A DNA stretch of 64,000 bases from Sinohyriopsis cumingii (GCA_028554795.2 CM068831.1:37021144-37085143), one strand, 5' to 3'. Shown: positions 22,451 through 34,119, numbered from the stretch's first letter. Made by a program: numbers and translations. The notes: generated from the sequence alone by a model not told the origin.

Positions 22451-22705
22451 GTTGTTGTTGTTGTTGTTGTGGGGTTTAACGCCATTTTTCAGCACACGAT
22501 AGGCTATACATGGCGGCCAGTATTAATGGTGGAGGAAGAAGCCGGGAAGACCCGGAAAGAACCACCGACCCACGAGAAGCTACTGGCAAGCTTTCTCACA
22601 TACCCACATTGGCTGAATCCGAGACTCGAACCGGCGCAGACAGAGGTGAGATGGCAGTGATCCGTAACGGAGAGCACTTTAGACCACTCGGCCACTCGGG
22701 GCCCC
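22451..22705 (-). mobile_element. SINE family A copy with 10-bp target duplication
   Basis: Minus strand. The tail (GTT)n precedes GTGGGGTTTAACGCCATTTT. The head ends GGGGCCCC. Exact direct repeats AAGCAGATAT flank it (22441-22450 and 22706-22715). B box reads GGTTCGAGTCTCGGATTC on the element strand. One of the best-preserved copies. Confidence 0.9.
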
Positions 22706-22968
22706 AAGCAGATATGTAGAGTAAATACTTAGTAAAGAGACAGACACATATTTAATGTACCATAATATTAGGTCAGCAGAGTACATTTTATCTATATAAG
22801 CTAAATTTTGGTAATGTTTTTTATTAGAATTGATGTAATAACTTGTTACAGTGTTTAAAAATAATATTTTGCTGGCATGCTCAGGGATTCTTTAAAACTT
22901 GGACACTGAAAACAGGTATTTAGATCTTTTCTTTAAAATCTTTTTTTAATTGTTTTATGTCTTTTCAG

Positions 22969-23070
22969 GTCTCCCTTTCTGGAGATGAGTCAGTTAGCTG
23001 GATTTAACCTCTACGGTGATGATGAGGTCCCTGCTGGGGGGATCATTTCTGGGATAGGAAGAGTATCTGG
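22969..23070 (+). CDS. MCCC2: MCCC2 exon 4
   Basis: One hundred and two bases, phase 2 in and 2 out, donor GTAAGA. Encodes [20 protein letters not shown] then [14 protein letters not shown], matching human SPFLELSQFAGYQLY...GGGIITGIGRVSG. Confidence 0.97.
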
Positions 23071-25282
23071 GTAAGAAACAATTGATCTCTTGTAATACAG
23101 CAATAGCTAAGGCATCCTGTACAGGCAGTGAACAGTTGACCTTTTGCTCAAGAGTTACTCAAACAAAGACATTTTAAACAATCTTTTTAAGTTAACATTC
23201 ACAATTATGTATACAGTGTACGTCGTATATCAGGTGTACTGTAAAAGTTTCATGTAAGAAAATTTTGGTTATTATATATGACATGAGCAGAGACAGTTGA
23301 CTTTTTGGGGAAAATAGTTCTCCATTTTGTAAATGTTATGTTTTTGTAAGATGTTCTTCACAGAAATAAGTTCTTTCAGGTATTTTTCACTTTTCAACTT
23401 TGATCTTGTTATAAACTGCAGAAGTGAATTGAAATGGTAAGTGAACATTCTTGTGCAGTTTGGTTGCTGTAAACTTTATTTGAATGCCTTACAGAGTTTA
23501 AAAAAATTTAATCTGAAGAGTGGAATTGAGAGAACACAATATTGTTGATCGTAGTGTAAATATCAGGTTGATAACAGTCAATTCTTTACTCTGAGAAGTT
23601 AGCTTTTATGTGTAGAAAATATTAAATAGCATTAAGTAGTTGTTACTGCAAGATTTATGTTGATCAGTTGAATGGTAACATCATTAATGCAGGGTATGTC
23701 CTAAGATGTAGTTTTTTGATTTATACTATTTCTAAAAACTAATGCCAAAGATATAAAAATGTGAGAAAATCAAGCCATACATTGGTTTCATTATTAAGTC
23801 CTCTATAATTAGAAATGTCACTTTTTAAGAATGATTGTTTATTTGCCTATTATCTTATCATGATTTATGATGAATGATCAGTACAACTTTTGATTGTATG
23901 TAAGCTCATTTCCTATTTCACACACATACACACACACACACACACACACAATTCTCTGCACTCTCAAATCATTTGCAAAATATTATTTATTTTGTTTATT
24001 TTAAACCCCTAGGTTTGATGGTGTTAAAAAATAAAACTGGTCTCAATGGTTATGTGATTGTTCATCAATTAAAAGACATCATTTTTCTTATCTATGATAC
24101 AATCAATAAACCTAAAATGTTTCAAAACCAGAAAGTAAATTTGGTCCCAAGGGTTTTCCATTTTGAGGTTATATGGTGGACAGATCTTTGTGAAATTTTG
24201 TATGTAATTATTCAAAGGAGGTATATCAAGCAGTTATAAATAAAAATTCATAAATCATATGTTCATTTATCAAATGTAATGGAAAACTGTGTAATTTTCA
24301 GTTCTAGATTTGCAGTTGCTGCAGTTTTGCTAGTATCCTTCCATGCTTCATTAGTTTTCTCAAATACATTCTTTCATAAAATGTTTTTTTTTCTTCTTCT
24401 GGAAATCATGCTAGATAAATTTACAGTGCAGCAGTATTTTATGCCACTCTACCATTTAAAAAAATTAATTACTGATTCACAACCAGCAGACTTACTGCCT
24501 TGAATACATTTAATGCTTATTGCCAGGGATTTTTGCTGAAGTCTGACAGTAAAGTTTAATTTGATCAGATCTTGAAACAGATGTGGGTCGAGGATAATAA
24601 AAAGTGGTTGTTCAACTATTTTTATAAATTTCTTTTTTAATTAGGACTCGATCTACACAAGTGTTTTATTAGGGCCTGATTGGAGCAGAAACATTATCTC
24701 ACAATATATTGACATTACTTAAAAATCACATGATGTAAGGGGACTGATGTCCTGATAGTACAGGCCTGGAACAGTCATTCAGTTATGGGGTGTTGATAAA
24801 TTTAAGAGGAAAGATTTCTATATGCCTTGTTCAGAGTAGAGAGTTTTGAGATGGGAAAACATAATGACTAAATAACTGCATGGATTAGTTTTTGTTTTTA
24901 TAATCTTGAATGGCACTTTTAACAACATTATTGACTATAGCGTCTTGAGTAAATAAAGCTAAGTGCCTTTCTTAATGACACACTGAGGCATCTGACCCAG
25001 GCTGGCTTGGGCAAATATCAAACCTGCAACCCCTGGACTATGAGTCTGATGCTCTATTAATGGTGGTATTGCAGCTTTCTGCATGGAGTAATTATGGACA
25101 TCGGAATTCCATTGTCCGGCATGCTGAATTAGCAAACAGCCAATTTGATCTCAGTTTTCAGTTGTATCTGGCAAATAAGAGCAAAATAAAAGAAACATTA
25201 AGCATTATCATTTGTATTACCTAAATCATCATCATGATTGTCATTATCAAGTTAATGCTTGACTATGTTATTTCTTCCACAG
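23071..25282. other. MCCC2 intron 4, with CA microsatellite and a SINE C fragment
   Basis: (CA)n at 23918-23950. A family C SINE fragment lies minus at about 24955-25085: the complement reads AGAGCATCAGACTCATAGTC, GGTTTGATATTTGCCC and GATGCCTCAGTGTGTC, as in the copies at 19.7 and 51.7 kb. The rest is unassigned. Confidence 0.65.
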
Positions 25283-25410
25283 TGTGGAGTGTATGATAGT
25301 GACCAATGACCCAACAGTAAAAGGTGGCTCCTATTATCCAATAACTGTCAAGAAACATATACGAGCCCAAGAGATAGCTGAGCAAAATCACCTTCCTTGT
25401 ATATATCTTG
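25283..25410 (+). CDS. MCCC2: MCCC2 exon 5
   Basis: One hundred and twenty-eight bases, phase 2 in and 1 out, acceptor TTCCACAG, donor GTAAGT. Encodes [20 protein letters not shown], then [20 protein letters not shown] and YL. The VKGG-x-YYPVTVKK segment is highly conserved in acyl-CoA carboxylase beta chains. Confidence 0.97.
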
Positions 25411-25676
25411 GTAAGTAACAATTTGTGTAGCTGCTAGGGGCCTTTCTTATGAAGCACAATGTATAATTGACGTAAAAACAAATTATGATTTTATGTTTTA
25501 AGAAAGTTCATGATCCTCTGAAGGGAATAGTAATCTTTCTAAAATGGATCTGTGCTTTCATCAACCCCATGATTTTAAAAAAGCGCAGGGATATTATGAT
25601 ATCATTTGTCCATCCATATTTATATACATACAGTCATACAGGTGTATGGTTGCATGTGCATATAATACATATTTAT

Positions 25677-25801
25677 AGGTTACTGCATTTGTATGGGAAA
25701 ATATGAACGAGTTTTGGGATGGAATACTGCACGAACTTGTGAGTGCAGAATATCCTTCCGACAAAACGAGTTCATATTTTCCCATATAAATGCAGTAACC
25801 T
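25677..25801. repeat. Foldback hairpin element, copy 1
   Basis: Arms 25677-25715 and 25763-25801 are inverted repeats of 39 bases with three mismatches, starting AGGTTACTGCATTT. The loop is about 47 bases. A related, more diverged hairpin is at 32571-32697. Probably a tiny MITE; if transcribed in the MCCC2 pre-mRNA it would form a long stem. Confidence 0.8.
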
Positions 25802-26928
25802 TTTTATTGTATGCTCATTTTTTTTTCTACCTAAGGTTTAATTATATAAACAAAATACACTACAAGAAACAACGTAAATGAATGAATGCTGTATTCCAAA
25901 CTAAATACACAAGCGCAGATTTGTCATTACACAATGACATCATTATTAATGTGCACATAACTCCGCCCGGATAAATTTGAATTTAGTCGCGCACTCGACA
26001 TAACTTTTGAAAGAAAATGGCGTGTCTAGTTAAAAGTGAAATTTGCAGTCATATTGTGAATGAATGCGCATTGCAACAACTTTTCCATTGATCTGGAATG
26101 AATATATTTTGGTATTTTGTTTCAATTCGATGAAAGTTTGTGATTTTGGACTGGATTCATCTGTGCAAATTATACAAGAAATACATCGGATTGAAGTGGC
26201 GCAGGAGAAGCGTGTTTACGTCTGCAAATGTGTTTCTGTTTCTGTCATTGAATGTTTGAAATCATAACATGGGAAAAATATGAAGTCTTTCAATTGCAAT
26301 TATCAAAAAGACGCTATGGAATTTAATGCTTATTTCATTTTGAGTGCAGTAAGGAGGATGCAGTTGCACTTATCATTGAAATTACAGCACAATTTCGAAA
26401 TGTGTAAACCAGATTGAAAACCTGTGACATGGCTCATGTAATTCGGATTTGCAGAATTAAGAAAAAACATTTTGAGGAAATTCAGGATGTAAAACTGTAA
26501 GTATATTTTATGTTGCCATTCTTATCACACTCTTATCACCAGATAAAGAAGACAGTATATGCCTTGTCACTTGTATGTTATTTGTAAGGACCTAATCTTC
26601 CGTCTTTTATATAATGTAGCTAGCCTAAATCCGTAACATTGTATCAACACGGAATGTGCCAAAACAGCTGGGGTTTTTTTTGCAGTCCACGAAACATGTT
26701 TTAGTTCATTCAGAAACAAATTTAAACAACCACAACGTAAAGAGCCTCTTACGCGAGGGTATATGATTTGTTTACAAATCAAAAGTGCTGGCATCTGCGT
26801 CATTGTTTGTTTACAATAGAAAGTAGTTCCTTTATTCACGTGAATGCTATATGTGTATTGTTGTGCGCGTTCAGTATCAGGGAATATTGAACGATTCTGA
26901 CAATGTAAAGTTAGCGGGGGAAAAAATG
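25802..26928. other. MCCC2 intron 5, unassigned
   Basis: Unassigned intronic sequence. It is slightly richer in CpG than its surroundings (for example GTCGCGCACTCGACATAAC near 25986), which may mark an unrecognised mobile element that begins at the hairpin. No coding similarity seen. Confidence 0.35.
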
Positions 26929-27138
26929 AGCATATAATAAGATCGCTTATAAGATGAGACCATCTGCAAACTGCACAGACCCAGATATGATGTCACATAA
27001 TGCTCTGGCACATCTAAATCTGTTCGTTTTATTAAGAGTAATCAGTAGAATAAATAGACCCTACCATAATCTGCAGGTGCATTATGCAATGGCAGATCAG
27101 GATCTGTGTTGTTTGCAGTTTGACTTGGCTTGTAAGTA
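26929..27138. repeat. Palindromic MITE family P, copy 1
   Basis: Contains GCTTATAAGATGAG near its left end and the internal motifs CACAGACCCAGAT and GGCAGATCAGGATCTGTG. It ends TTGACTTGGCTTGTAAGTA. Two other copies are at 30040-32017 (interrupted) and 59175-59395. The hAT copy 2 is inserted at its right end, between two AAGTA repeats; TATATATG resumes at about 28371. Confidence 0.65.
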
Positions 27139-28366
27139 CAGGGCTGAGCAAATTTTTTTTTTACCACTAGTCCAGGACAAGTGGTTTCAGAAAATTCACT
27201 AGTCCCACCTTTCTCTTCACTAGTCCCACCTTACTTTTCACTGGTCCCAAAATGGTAATCACTTGCTGAGATTTGATGAGATGTATGTACTTAATCCATA
27301 GAAAAAAAACAAACAAAAATATACAACATAATGTTTTCTTAAAAGAATTTAATTTTTCAGAAACATTGGTTGTTATACATTTGGCTTCTTCAGGTTCATA
27401 TATATATGTTTAGCTGATGGATTTGAAATTATGTCCATGTATATGTCTGCCACCTGCACCAGCACTAAGCCAGCAGTTGATAGCTGTGTCTGGGTTAAAG
27501 TCCCGAAGCTCTGGTCCATTTGCAGAAATGTTCAGTAGCATTTGTAAACTCTTTCGGTTTAAGGAATTCCTTAAAGAAGTCTTGATTAAGTTCATTGAAC
27601 TAAATCCTCGTTCACACTCAGAAATAGCTACCGCACACACAGTATCTGTCTTACGTTTTATCTCTCCATTTTCAAACAAACTTACCTTTGACGAATCGCC
27701 GTTGTTACCTTTCTTGCGAAAATAATTTAGCAAACTCATTTTATCCACAGAGTAACTATCAGCTTGCTTGACAACTACTTATAAAGTGATAACATCAATT
27801 TTCTCTTTTAAATACGAACTGAAACAGCTCATTAATTAGCGTAATTGTTTCGCTTCAAACACAATATCGCATGTGGAAGTTAATCATTACTGTCATTTAA
27901 TCAGTTCATTAAAGGAAACCAACACTGATGTCGGTAAAGTACCTTTCATTAATTTAATTACACTGACTCACTGGATTAAAATCATAGTGAGCCGCTTGTT
28001 GTAATCTAGATTGAGTAAACTCATTGCAACAAAACCGCTTACAACACTGCTAATTGATCATACTGGCTTTCTTTTGTTTGACGTGTTTTGATTTGCCGAT
28101 AATTTGGTCGCTTAACCCAATATGCAGTCAAGCGGTAACAGGATGTAAATGTATACATGAAGAGGGGTAGAATCAAGTATTCAGTATGCCCAGCGGGCAT
28201 GATTGGCCATATAAAGGTAGATATAGTGATTAAAGCATGAAAATAAGGACTAGCCCAACGTTTTTAAAAAGCACTTGTCCCGGACTAGCGACTTGGAAAA
28301 TTTTACTTGTCCGACTTCAAAAATGACTAGTCTGGGATGTCGGGCTATGGGATTTGCTCAGCCCTG
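27139..28366 (-). mobile_element. hAT-type element with 5-bp target duplication, copy 2 (inverted)
   Basis: Ends are perfect 15-bp inverted repeats CAGGGCTGAGCAAAT, flanked by AAGTA on both sides (27134-27138 and 28367-28371). Subterminal ACTAGTCC motifs occur at both ends (for example near 27167, 27200 and 27222). Length 1228 bp. Except for small indels it matches copy 1 along its entire length, in reverse orientation, and it carries the same fused 112-codon frame. Located in MCCC2 intron 5, antisense to the gene. Confidence 0.85.
27410..27748 (-). pseudogene. Internally deleted hAT transposase, sister of 8320-8658
   Basis: Same 112-codon layout: MSLLNYFRKKGNNGDSSKVS, then ISECERGFSSMNLIKTSLRN and the FNPDTAINCWLSAG dimerisation motif. 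An in-frame ATG is present here at codon 4. Only a handful of residues differ from the other copy, mostly in the first half (Lys/Asn, Met/Thr, Lys/Glu, Glu/Gly, Val/Glu, Ala/Val). No catalytic core. It could at most make a dimerisation-only protein. Confidence 0.8.
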
Positions 28367-28371
28367 AAGTA

Positions 28372-28839
28372 TATATGTAATGTCCTATACCGTTAAGCTT
28401 TGATAAATGAAATTTCAATGAGGGGTAGACCTATGGTTGTAGATTGTGCCAACATGTTTTAGGGAATTTTTGTCCAATTCCTGGGGTTGCAGATTTAGAA
28501 TGTTTTATGTAAATTTGAAATAATTTTTGCGTTGTGTGTCTTATGTGTCTAAAAATCAGTATGTGTCATCAGTGACCCAAGTTACAACACATATCAAGTG
28601 GAGACCTCTGGTTCTTGTTCTGGGGTATTTCCCTATCTTACTGTGACATGGCCCATAAGTCTTATCATAGAAACTATGGATATACCAATCTTGTAACCAT
28701 ATGTACATTTAGTAGACATGAAAAGGAAAATTCATACATGCAACAGACTTGGATCCCAAGGTCCGTCCCTACCCACAGAGATCTAGTCCTTGAGTTTGTA
28801 CTTGGAATCTAGTAAAATTCCCACCTTCATCTGTAACTA

Positions 28840-28871
<32 letters not shown>

Positions 28872-29281
28872 ATGCATGCATGCATACATACATACATACA
28901 TACATACATACATACATACATACATGTATGTAGTTGGTGCAGAAATATTAATTTAAAATGTTTCATTCCTATTTTGTAATTATATGCTCTAGAAGGCTTA
29001 AATTTTCGGAAATTACCAAGCTAAAAATAGCCTTTCCCTGAAGTAAAACTTCAGATAACCTTGCTTAAGTGGTTGGTATCCTCTGGAACTTTCATCATGT
29101 GCTATATGTATGATCTTTGTCACTTGTTGTACCTCATGTTCGTGCCACAATTGCTGATTGTAAAGGATCAACCTTTAGGACATCTAACATACAGTTAGTG
29201 ACTGACATTTTGAAATGTATGATATTCTGCTTTGGTTAAGTGTTCCAAGAGATTTCAGGTGATGTTTCTTAGGTGAGAGAT
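28372..29281. other. MCCC2 intron 5, TG/CATA microsatellite and unassigned sequence
   Basis: (TG)n at 28841-28869 passes into (CATG)n and (CATA)n to about 28930. No coding feature recognised. Confidence 0.7.
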
Positions 29282-29508
29282 GGGAGCCTTGAGTGGCCGA
29301 GTGGTCTAAAGTGCTCACTGTTACGGATCACTGCCATCTCACTCTGTGGGTTCAAGTCTCAGATTCGGCCAATGTGGATATGTGAGAAAGCTTGTCAGAA
29401 GCTTCTTGTGGGTTGATGGTTCTTTCTGGGGTTCTTCCTCCACCATTTATACTGGCCACCATGTATAGCCTATCTTGTTCTGAAAAATGGCATTAAACCT
29501 TACAACAA
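29282..29508 (+). mobile_element. SINE family A copy, diverged
   Basis: Head reads GGGAGCCTTGAGTGGCCGAG, B box GGTTCAAGTCTC. It has a deletion before the B box and another after GGTTCTTTCTGGGG. The tail is CTTACAACAATAGG. No convincing target duplication remains. Confidence 0.8.
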
Positions 29509-29800
29509 TAGGAGAAAGTAGAGATGGATATTATTAACATTTAATATTCTTTGAAGCTGATGCAGAAATGCTTAATTTATTTTTATTTTTCTTGGGTAAT
29601 ATTTTTTTGTACCAATCAGTACTTTTGCCATTTTTTCCTCTGCTAAGAGATAGATGTTTTTTGAACGATTATAGGCCACTTGGCCCCTTTCAAAGGCAAA
29701 CCTACTCTGTTTATATTATGGTGTTAATATATATATATATATATCAGTGATTCAATTTTATTTTCTTCTGTTTAGTAGTTTTTCATTCTATAATTTTTAG

Positions 29801-29913
29801 TGGACTCTGGAGGCGCTAATCTGCCTCGCCAGGCTGAAGTTTTCCCAGACAGAGACCATTTTGGACGCATCTTTTATAACCAGGCCAACATGTCTGCAAA
29901 AGGAATTCCTCAG
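29801..29913 (+). CDS. MCCC2: MCCC2 exon 6
   Basis: One hundred and thirteen bases, phase 1 in and 0 out. Encodes [20 protein letters not shown] then [24 protein letters not shown]-x-LP is a carboxyltransferase signature. The donor GTTCCT is weak by consensus, and a 69-bp (TA)n run starts only 24 bases downstream of it. Confidence 0.95.
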
Positions 29914-29932
29914 GTTCCTTTAGAGTTATTAA

Positions 29933-29936
<4 letters not shown>

Positions 29937-30005
<69 letters not shown>
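29937..30005 (+). repeat. (TA)n microsatellite, about 34 units
   Basis: Uninterrupted TA run 24 bases after the exon 6 donor. Self-complementary and likely length-variable. A shorter TA run lies upstream at 29728-29745. Confidence 0.98.
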
Positions 30006-30007
<2 letters not shown>

Positions 30008-30039
30008 CAAGCATTTTATTCCAAAATAATTATTATGTA

Positions 30040-30171
30040 CCATATATACTCTAGTGCAGCTACAAACAACATAGACCCTGATTTACCATCATGGCATAAT
30101 GTGCCAGCAGATCAGGGTCTATATTGTTTGTTCAACTGATTACTCCCAGCAGACTATATAGACCCAGATCT
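30040..30171. repeat. Palindromic MITE family P, copy 2 (left part; right part 31940-32017)
   Basis: Arms 30062-30082 and 30111-30131 form a 21-bp inverted repeat with one mismatch (ACAAACAACATAGACCCTGAT). The element is cut by the insertion of the 1.77-kb hAT relic at its AGATCT; it resumes as GCTGGTGCATTATGCATCAG at 31946 and ends TTGACTTGACTTATAGGTAA. Confidence 0.75.
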
Positions 30172-31939
30172 CATACGTGCCAACCATTACGCGTAACTGT
30201 ATTTGGATTACGCTTTTTCGATATATCCCCCTCCAAAAAAATTTATAATTTGCTTTTTCATTTTTATTAACATCCCATTAATCCCACAGACCATATTCTA
30301 GAAAAGACGGCTTCTGTGTAACTACGACATAAGAGTACGCTTGTCTGAAGATTTGCATGCACTTTCTTAAGAGTATTATGTTCTAAATATAGCAGTTGCC
30401 CGACTTCAAAAAACATGCTTTCAACTTTTGACCTCAGTTTCTATTTATAGCAGCTGTATGGCTTAGTTAGGAGAGAACAGACTGGTTTTCTAACTTTTAA
30501 AATTTGCTCACAGATTCTTTGTTCTAATTCAGAACAGAACCAGTCTGTAGGTATTTGATACTAAAAGTCAGGTCAGATTTATTTTAGTTGATGCATGTTA
30601 GAGCAAAAATATTTTTCAAATAATTTCACAGATGGATTAGGAAAAGACAAAAGCCGATTCAGAGACGAATACATGAATTACACAATGCAGCGTTCCATTC
30701 AAGGGATGTTCATGCTCCTTGCAGGCTGTGTGGAAAGGATTTTAATATTGTCATGGTGGTAAAGCAAGAAATCTTTAATTAGCTCGTTTACTAACTCCAG
30801 TACTGAGGTAATTTCTTTTTATACTGCAGAACTAAATTGTAGACACGAATTTTATAAATGCAGACACATTATCTACATTAGTTCTTAATAAAACACGGAC
30901 CACCTAATTTGGTAGAAGACTACATTGGTCCTTTGTTCAGATGGATGTTTCCTGATTCCAAAATTGCAGAAAATATGCATGTGCAAGAACAAAATCATCT
31001 AATATTTTTAGGTGTTTAGCAGAAGATACTTCACTTAAAATTGCAGAAGCCATGAAAATTGGGCCGTTTAGTATTGCAACAGACAGGATTAGTGATTGTG
31101 ACAAAAAGTAGTACCCCGTCTTTGTAAGAGACTTTGACATTGAAAGGGCAAAGTCAGAGTGCCCTTCTTTCATTACCAGAATTAACAGTAGATTCCAATG
31201 GAGAAAACATTTTATTTATTTGCTTGATAATACTTTGAATAAACTTAAGCTGGCATAATTGTATGGGGTTTTAAGCTGATACTGCATCAGTGATGACTGT
31301 AATTCTTATTGGAGTTGCATTTTATATTTTGAAAAATGTCTCCATCATTGTACATATCAGATTGTCTCTGTCATATGATGCACCATGTTGCAGGGAAAGC
31401 TGCTGATAAATTAGAAGAACTCCAGAAGCATCAAGTTGGCCTTCCACTCTACCTGACAATGTGCTTCATGGGGACAGAGTTGATCTTTTCATCTTATTTC
31501 CCAGCTAAAAGATCTAATAACTGTAAGATATAAATTTCCTCTTCTTTGTCAGGTTATGAAAGGAATATTGGTTCTTTACCATTCTAATGCTGGCTGTGAG
31601 AGATTGTTCAGTATTATTCACAAAAATAAAACTGAATTCAGATCCAGGCTCTCTAACCCAGCACTTAGTGCTTTACTGGTGTGCAAAACATTCATTATCT
31701 CAGCTGGTACAAAGTGTTTTGAAATGTAATATGAGAGTCTGTTGTTTTTTAAAGCTCAAAGTGTTCAATAAGAAAACTTGAAGCAGTAATGTTAAATTCC
31801 AGAGGGATGAATAAATCATTTTGTACATATGCTCATTGTATTGTTATCATACTATATGTGGATTACTCTTTTTCTGCTCGGATTACTCTTTTTGTCCACT
31901 TGGATTACACTTTTTCCTCACCAGGGGTTGGCATGTATG
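30172..31939 (+). mobile_element. hAT element with 6-bp target duplication (AGATCT), internally deleted
   Basis: Ends are inverted repeats: left CATACGTGCCAACC, right (complement) CATACATGCCAACC; flanks are AGATCT on both sides (30166-30171 and 31940-31945). Repeated GGATTAC(G/A/T)CTTTTT motifs lie near both ends (about 30206, and 31861, 31880, 31901), as subterminal binding sites. Carries transposase relics at 30640-31200 and 31556-31731. Same family as the MITE at 44115-44945. Confidence 0.8.
30640..31731 (+). pseudogene. hAT transposase relics (zinc-finger, RNase-H start and dimerisation parts)
   Basis: Pieces in varying frames: around 30706 CRLCGKDFNIV (zinc-finger-like C-x2-C); near 30944 MFPDSKIAE; near 31038 IAEAMKIGPFSIATDRISD followed by YPVFVRDFDIER, resembling the segment around the first catalytic Asp of hAT; and at 31559-31731 VLYHSNAGCERLFSIIHKNK then TEFRSRLSNPALSALLVCK, the C-terminal dimerisation motif. 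Stops and frameshifts separate the parts, and most of the middle is missing. Confidence 0.7.
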
Positions 31940-32017
31940 AGATCTGCTGGTGCATTATGCATCAGTGGATCTGAATTTGTGCAGTTTGCTGTTGACTTGA
32001 CTTATAGGTAAGTATAT

Positions 32018-32570
32018 TTGATAACCACATGAATTCAGATACCTGAAGTTCATAATGCATGCTTTTAATATGTATGCAGTTTTCACAGCATGCCTGATTT
32101 ACTACCCTCAGTATGTTAATCTTCTGTGAACTGTATTGTTTCATAGGATTATAGGTTACCATTTAGATGTCTCTTGGATAACATACAAATTTGCAAAATG
32201 TTTACAACATTCAACTCATATATTCAAAATTGTTATTGTTCTTTCTTTTTCTCCATTAGCTTTCTGTAATCAGAATTGTACATTATTTTTTCAAACTGCA
32301 CTGCTTCAGACCGATAGACATGTGTTTAAAAATAATCCTTCTTTTCAGTATTGCAATTTTAAGTAATCCTCTAGTACATAATTGATGACATTGGAATGTT
32401 CTGTCATAAAGATCTTGCATTACCGCTGGTGACACTTGCAAGTCTCACTTTAGAGGCATTCGTTATGAATGAAAGTATCTGTTTTCTTCCATGCATTGTT
32501 TAGGGGGACATAATAGATTCACCTTAGAATCATTTTTCGATATTTAGATATAGAAAATTAATATTGAATA
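32018..32570. other. MCCC2 intron 6, unassigned
   Basis: AT-rich; no exon or repeat family recognised. Confidence 0.5.
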
Positions 32571-32697
32571 GAGTTACTGCCTTTAAATGGGAAATTATTA
32601 ACTTGTTTTTTTTTTTCTTCTGAGTGGTACTGCACTGCTGTTATGCAGCATCACTAAGAAAAAGTTGTTTATATTTTCCCGTTTAAATGTAGTAACC
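32571..32697. repeat. Foldback hairpin element, copy 2
   Basis: Left arm GAGTTACTGCCTTTAAATGG and right arm, complement AGGTTACTACATTTAAACGG, extend for about 40 bases with several mismatches. A loop contains GTGGTACTGCACTGCTG. Same family as 25677-25801, more diverged. Confidence 0.7.
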
Positions 32698-32987
32698 TGT
32701 ACATACATCATATCATGAAGAGTTTCACTATTTGGTGACACCAGTGCAGTTTACATATACATATTTCAACACAAATGTTTTAATGATGTGTAAAACTACT
32801 TCAAGCTGTTTGATTTTTGATGATTTTGAAAAACAGAATGCTCCAATTATGCAATTATCCATGCCTAGCTCTTGATTGAATTGATTCACAGCACATTGGA
32901 ATCTCTGTTGTGTGATAACTGACAGGTGCCACTCTTGGCTGATAAATCTGTTGGCTATTATCTTAACGGCTACTTCTGTATTTTCAG

Positions 32988-33101
32988 GTTGCTGTTGTTT
33001 TAGGCAGCTGTACTGCAGGTGGAGCTTATGTACCTGCAATGGCTGATGAGTCAATTATTGTCAAGAAACAGGGAACGATCTTTCTTGGAGGACCACCTCT
33101 G
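32988..33101 (+). CDS. MCCC2: MCCC2 exon 7
   Basis: Thirty-eight codons, phase 0 at both ends, donor GTAAGA. Encodes [20 protein letters not shown] then [33 protein letters not shown] is near-invariant in this family; the glycine-rich loop contributes to the acyl-CoA/oxyanion pocket by family knowledge. Human has LAGPPL where this has LGGPPL. Confidence 0.98.
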
Positions 33102-34096
33102 GTAAGACACTGATGTGTTTGCAGACCAAATCTGCCTTTATAAACACCTGAAACTTACTCTTGTGTGTTATTATATGGATATGTGCCTATATATTGATAG
33201 CTGCCATTTTGTACAAATTGGGATAATGCATGCCAGTCAACCAAAATTATACCTTTACTTGATTGTATTACATTTAGCCTTTAGTATAATCCACATAAGC
33301 TTAATATTGGAGAAGTAAACAAGTACTATCTCCCAATTCTAACAATTTATGCTCTTTTTTCTTTTCTTAGCACCATGCTTTTGAACTGAGAAATTATTTC
33401 TTAAATATGACAAAAACATCAGTGCAGTTGATTTTATCATTGTATTATATATTATGGGCCATTAAATTGACTATTTCATTTGGTTTTCTTATCTTGTGTG
33501 TGAAACAGGAAGTGACATTCAGTTATGTGGTGAAAGTGACATTCCAGTTTCATATGCTGAAATTATTGAGCTAGTGTTCTAAGAATGTGAAGATATGAGC
33601 ACTGATGTGGAAACACTTCATGTCCACCTCCCAAAAAGTCTATACATGTTGACACTTTGCACATTCCTTCACTCTGTCCCGTTATGTCAGTATATCTGTC
33701 TCTATCTCCCTCTCTCTCTCTCTCTCTCTCTCTATACATATATATATAATATATATGTATATATATACACCAGGCAGAATGGAATGTGCTATCCCTGAAT
33801 TCTGGAGGAGAATGCTTGATAATAGTAGGCAGAATTAATATTTAATACAAATAATACTATTATACAGGTTAGAGAATTTTTAATTCATGCTCTATGGAGA
33901 TTGCACCCAGGTCTGCAGGTAAATGGCACCCATCACCTTGCCTGCACACACCAGCCCATATGCCATCATGACTAAGCACACGTCACCAAAAAATGATGCA
34001 ACGGAATGGGTGTTATATGCACTTGTGTGTAGCAGACACACTCGCATGACAGCCTAGTAATTAATTCTCATCTATCTACAGTCATTCCAGATTCAT
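33102..34096. other. MCCC2 intron 7, proximal part with CT/TA microsatellites
   Basis: (TC)n at 33711-33733 followed by TA-rich repeats to 33767; a further (TA)n at 34097-34118. Otherwise unassigned. Confidence 0.6.
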
Positions 34097-34119
34097 ATAT
34101 ATATATATATATATATAGA

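Noticed and set aside
28841-28930. CRISPR-like or regulatory spacing in the TG/CATA repeat
   Set aside because: Simple-sequence microsatellite with no spacers; a eukaryotic intron.
30937-31173. Minus-strand 78-codon frame
   Set aside because: It is the antisense of hAT transposase relic sequence on the plus strand.
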